Shown here in pieces: positions 6,628-8,865 of a DNA stretch of 8,865 nt. Numbering within the stretch: position 1 is the stretch's first letter; each line of letters opens with the position of its first letter. This DNA is from Planctomycetaceae bacterium (GTDB lineage Bacteria > Planctomycetota > Planctomycetia > Pirellulales > Thermoguttaceae), in contig JAITQV010000085.1 of NCBI GenBank assembly GCA_031288765.1, forward strand, positions 1 to 8,865, given 5' to 3'. Position numbers and translations under genes: made by a program. The notes under the pieces were generated by a model. That model worked only from the letters and a program-made list of their open reading frames with translations. It had not been told where the DNA came from and did no database searches.

Positions 6628-8352
6628 ATGTCAAAGCTTCAAGTCGGCGGTGTTACACGGCAATATTATCTTGATAATTATTCGAATTGGTATGGCAGCG
6701 ATACAGAATATGCCGAAAAATCAATCAATGAAATAAAAATGAATTTTTCAGATCCTTTAACTCGAAGTCAACATGCAAACATTGGCTCCAATATGTATTA
6801 TCTTGGTGAATATTATGCTTGTCAAGGAAATTTATTATGTTTTAGGGATGCTTATCAAGGTTGGAGGCAGATTAAGAGAGGTTTTTTTTATTCTTACTGG
6901 TATTATCGAATTAAATTTCAACTTTATGATGAACTTGTTATTAACAATTTACAAGATGTAGAGGAGGAAGATGATGAACCGGTTTATAAAGCCGATATCA
7001 ACGGTTTACGAAAATTTATAGGAACAGGAATAGTTTTAGCTCCGAATGAAACAAAATTTTTCTTAGATGAAATTGAAAACAGTGTGCAAACTCATACACT
7101 CAATTGGGAATTTGATGATTGTTATGTTGAGTATATTTTACATTTATATCAAAAGTTAAATAACCGTCCTTTAGTATCTGCGTTACCGTTGAAAAAAAGA
7201 AACTGGATACCTTCTCTACTATCTGTGCTGCCATTCGCAAAAAAGAAATGGAGACATCCTTATGATGATATATTTCGGCATTGGAATAACGAGACAAAAT
7301 TACGTGATGCCGTTTTGGAAATGCTTGACTATCACTTAAAATGGAATCTTGGTTATACCCAAGACGAAGACCACCATTATTCGGAATTTCATTCGCATTT
7401 TTCGATGATCAATCCGGTAGAAGTTCACGCATTGGAATTTGTACGGAATGCGTTGAATCTGAAAACTCCGGCGGTAAATCATCCATTCTTAAAACCTCCG
7501 TTCTATCCGATTCCCGCCGGAATACAAGAAATTTCTATGGAAGAAATATTGAATGAAGATCCTTTACTCAAAGAAATCGTCTTACGTTTTCGGGAGAGTA
7601 CAATTATTACGGGTCAAAAGCATGAGCCGTCCGAGCCGTCTTCATTTTCGTCTCGGAAAAAGAATGAAAATGTATCTTTATTAAATGGTACGTTATCAGC
7701 GGCGGAATCAACACCGGTAAAAAATGAAAATATTCGGGTTTATTTCCTTTTGGTTGAACAACTTCAAAAGTTGTTTGGTTCAAAAGATTTATCTTTGTTG
7801 GAATCATTTGATTTTTCTCCGTATCATTCCGATCAGGTTTATACTGCAACAAAATATCTTTTGGAAGGTATTGATAACAGTCCTGATATTTCTTCCGCAG
7901 AATATGCTCTGGCGTGGGAAATTCTCTGCTGTCGTGTTGGTAAAAAAACAAATATTGAAGAGTTCCGGCAAGTCAAAATTCCTGCTCGTAATGCTTTCGA
8001 ATCAATAATGATACCGTTGGAAATGGCAGCCGGTGAAAACGAAGTTCTCGGATATATGATGAAACAATTCATGATTGAAGAGCTTTTAAAAACAATTGGT
8101 ATTAAATCAATGGACTCAACCGATCCGGATGACCAAGAACAAGAAACGGCATTAGGGCTTGGCATTTTAATGTATATTGCGAATCAGATACAAGATTCTG
8201 ATAATCGGCAAACGGCAACAGTGGATAATCGGTTACAACAAGACCCTGATTTTATCAACACATCACTTGGTATTGTTTCGCTCATATTACTGGCAATGAA
8301 AGAAAAACAAGATTTAATGATATTTCTTTCACCGGCAACAGGAAACCTCTGA
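6628..8352 (+). CDS. Uncharacterised 574-residue, mostly helical protein
   Basis: I do not recognise this protein with confidence. It has no signal peptide and no clear transmembrane helix, so it is probably cytoplasmic. The first part (about 1-100) is rich in Tyr and Trp (YYLGEYYACQG, FFYSYWYYRIKF). An acidic stretch, EEEDDE, lies at 112-117. A basic and hydrophobic segment at 186-210 repeats the pattern LP-x-x-KK-x-x-W. Residues 210-295 (HPYDDIFRHW, then LRDAVLEMLDYHLKWN, an acidic/His-rich turn DEDHHYSEFHSH, and NHPFLKPPF) recall the C-terminal layout of Imm49-type immunity proteins, but this is pattern memory only. A polar Ser/Lys/Glu linker (about 328-368) leads to a second helical region (369-574). 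No catalytic motif is evident. Base composition is distinctly AT-rich (38% GC in 7561-7620, against 60% in 1201-1260 of the secretin), which suggests a different history. It has a good AGGAG site and stands alone, divergent from the desulfurase gene. Confidence 0.85.
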   Translation: MSKLQVGGVTRQYYLDNYSNWYGSDTEYAEKSINEIKMNFSDPLTRSQHANIGSNMYYLGEYYACQGNLLCFRDAYQGWRQIKRGFFYSYWYYRIKFQLYDELVINNLQDVEEEDDEPVYKADINGLRKFIGTGIVLAPNETKFFLDEIENSVQTHTLNWEFDDCYVEYILHLYQKLNNRPLVSALPLKKRNWIPSLLSVLPFAKKKWRHPYDDIFRHWNNETKLRDAVLEMLDYHLKWNLGYTQDEDHHYSEFHSHFSMINPVEVHALEFVRNALNLKTPAVNHPFLKPPFYPIPAGIQEISMEEILNEDPLLKEIVLRFRESTIITGQKHEPSEPSSFSSRKKNENVSLLNGTLSAAESTPVKNENIRVYFLLVEQLQKLFGSKDLSLLESFDFSPYHSDQVYTATKYLLEGIDNSPDISSAEYALAWEILCCRVGKKTNIEEFRQVKIPARNAFESIMIPLEMAAGENEVLGYMMKQFMIEELLKTIGIKSMDSTDPDDQEQETALGLGILMYIANQIQDSDNRQTATVDNRLQQDPDFINTSLGIVSLILLAMKEKQDLMIFLSPATGNL

Positions 8353-8464
8353 TAATGGGATTCTGTTAATAATGGATTCTGTATTTATTCGGTTACCTAA
8401 AAAACGGGCTGAAAACCTTTTAGTCCTAGTTTCGGGACAAATCAGTGAATAAATAACAAGTATA

Positions 8465-8865
8465 GTACTGCAGAGAAAGAAATTTGTACTTCGGAGAGAG
8501 AAATTTGTACTTCGGAGGGAGAAATTTGTACTTCGGAGGGAGAAATTTGTACTTCTGAAGTACTAATTTGTACTTCAGAGGGAGAAATTTGTACTTCAGA
8601 GGGAGAAATTTGTACTTCGGAGGGAGAAATTTGTACTTCAGAGAGAGAAATTTGTACTTCGGAGAAACAAAGTTTGTACTTCGGAGAGAGAAATTTGTAC
8701 TTCAGAGGGAGAAATTTGTACTTCGGAGAAACAAAGTTTGTACTTCAGAGAAAGAAATTTGTACTTTGGAGAAACAAATTCGACTTTTTGAGAAACAAAT
8801 TAGTACTTCCGAGGTACAAATTAGTACTTCCGAGGTATAAATTAGTACTTCCGAAGTACAAATTA
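8465..8865. repeat. 21-bp tandem repeat array, partly palindromic
   Basis: Units anchored on gtac begin at 8465, 8486, 8507, 8528, 8549, 8570, 8591, 8612, 8633, 8654, 8676, 8697, 8718, 8740, 8761, 8781 (degenerate), 8803, 8824 and 8845. That is 19 units, and the array continues beyond the window. Spacing is 21 bases with occasional 20 or 22. Most units read gtacttcggagggagaaat plus tt. The rightmost units instead carry gtacttccgaggtac followed by aaatta. Two units hold a perfect 15-base palindrome, gtacttc-N-gaagtac (8549-8563 and 8845-8859). The 21-bp period keeps frames open, so a 90-codon ORF (8568-8840) of RNLYFRG-like heptads exists. The 22-base units shift its frame and no ribosome binding site precedes it, so I regard it as non-coding. 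There are no unique spacers, so this is not CRISPR. Bases 8353-8464, before the array, hold only a short direct repeat (taatgg(g)attctgt, twice). Confidence 0.85.

Noticed and set aside
8465..8865. CRISPR array
   Set aside because: Units are contiguous at 21 bases with no unique spacers, and no cas gene is present.

Overview
The window looks like a chromosomal segment of a Planctomycetota-like bacterium. This is inference, mainly from three things: a very long, proline-rich secretin with an expanded periplasmic domain array, a HIT protein opening with LWAPWRMAYI, and leader regions where a Shine-Dalgarno sequence is only sometimes visible. No rRNA, tRNA, CRISPR array or transposase gene was seen.

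Layout. Bases 1-497 carry no credible gene. They hold an inverted pair of diverged copies of a structured repeat (about 47-182 and 221-366), each with four hairpins in the same order. A second hairpin-like element follows (371-481), with 19-bp arms and a heptamer tandem repeat. Three genes then lie on the minus strand: a secretin (498-4343), a HIT-family hydrolase/phosphorylase (4571-5107) and a NifS/IscS-type cysteine desulfurase (5205-6383). The desulfurase and HIT genes are 97 bp apart and may be co-transcribed. The secretin is 227 bp further on and has its own ribosome binding site. On the plus strand, facing away from the desulfurase, is an AT-rich gene for a 574-residue protein I do not recognise (6628-8352). 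It is followed by a 21-bp tandem repeat array (8465-8865) that runs off the end of the window.

How the genes relate. The desulfurase supplies sulfur for Fe-S clusters and thiolated cofactors or tRNA. The HIT protein probably handles diadenosine polyphosphates or related nucleotides. The secretin would form an outer-membrane channel, but none of its usual inner-membrane, ATPase or pseudopilin partners is present here. These three look like housekeeping neighbours rather than one pathway. The parts most worth a second look are the covarying hairpin repeats at the left edge, the orphan 574-residue protein, and the adjoining 21-bp array, some of whose units are palindromic.
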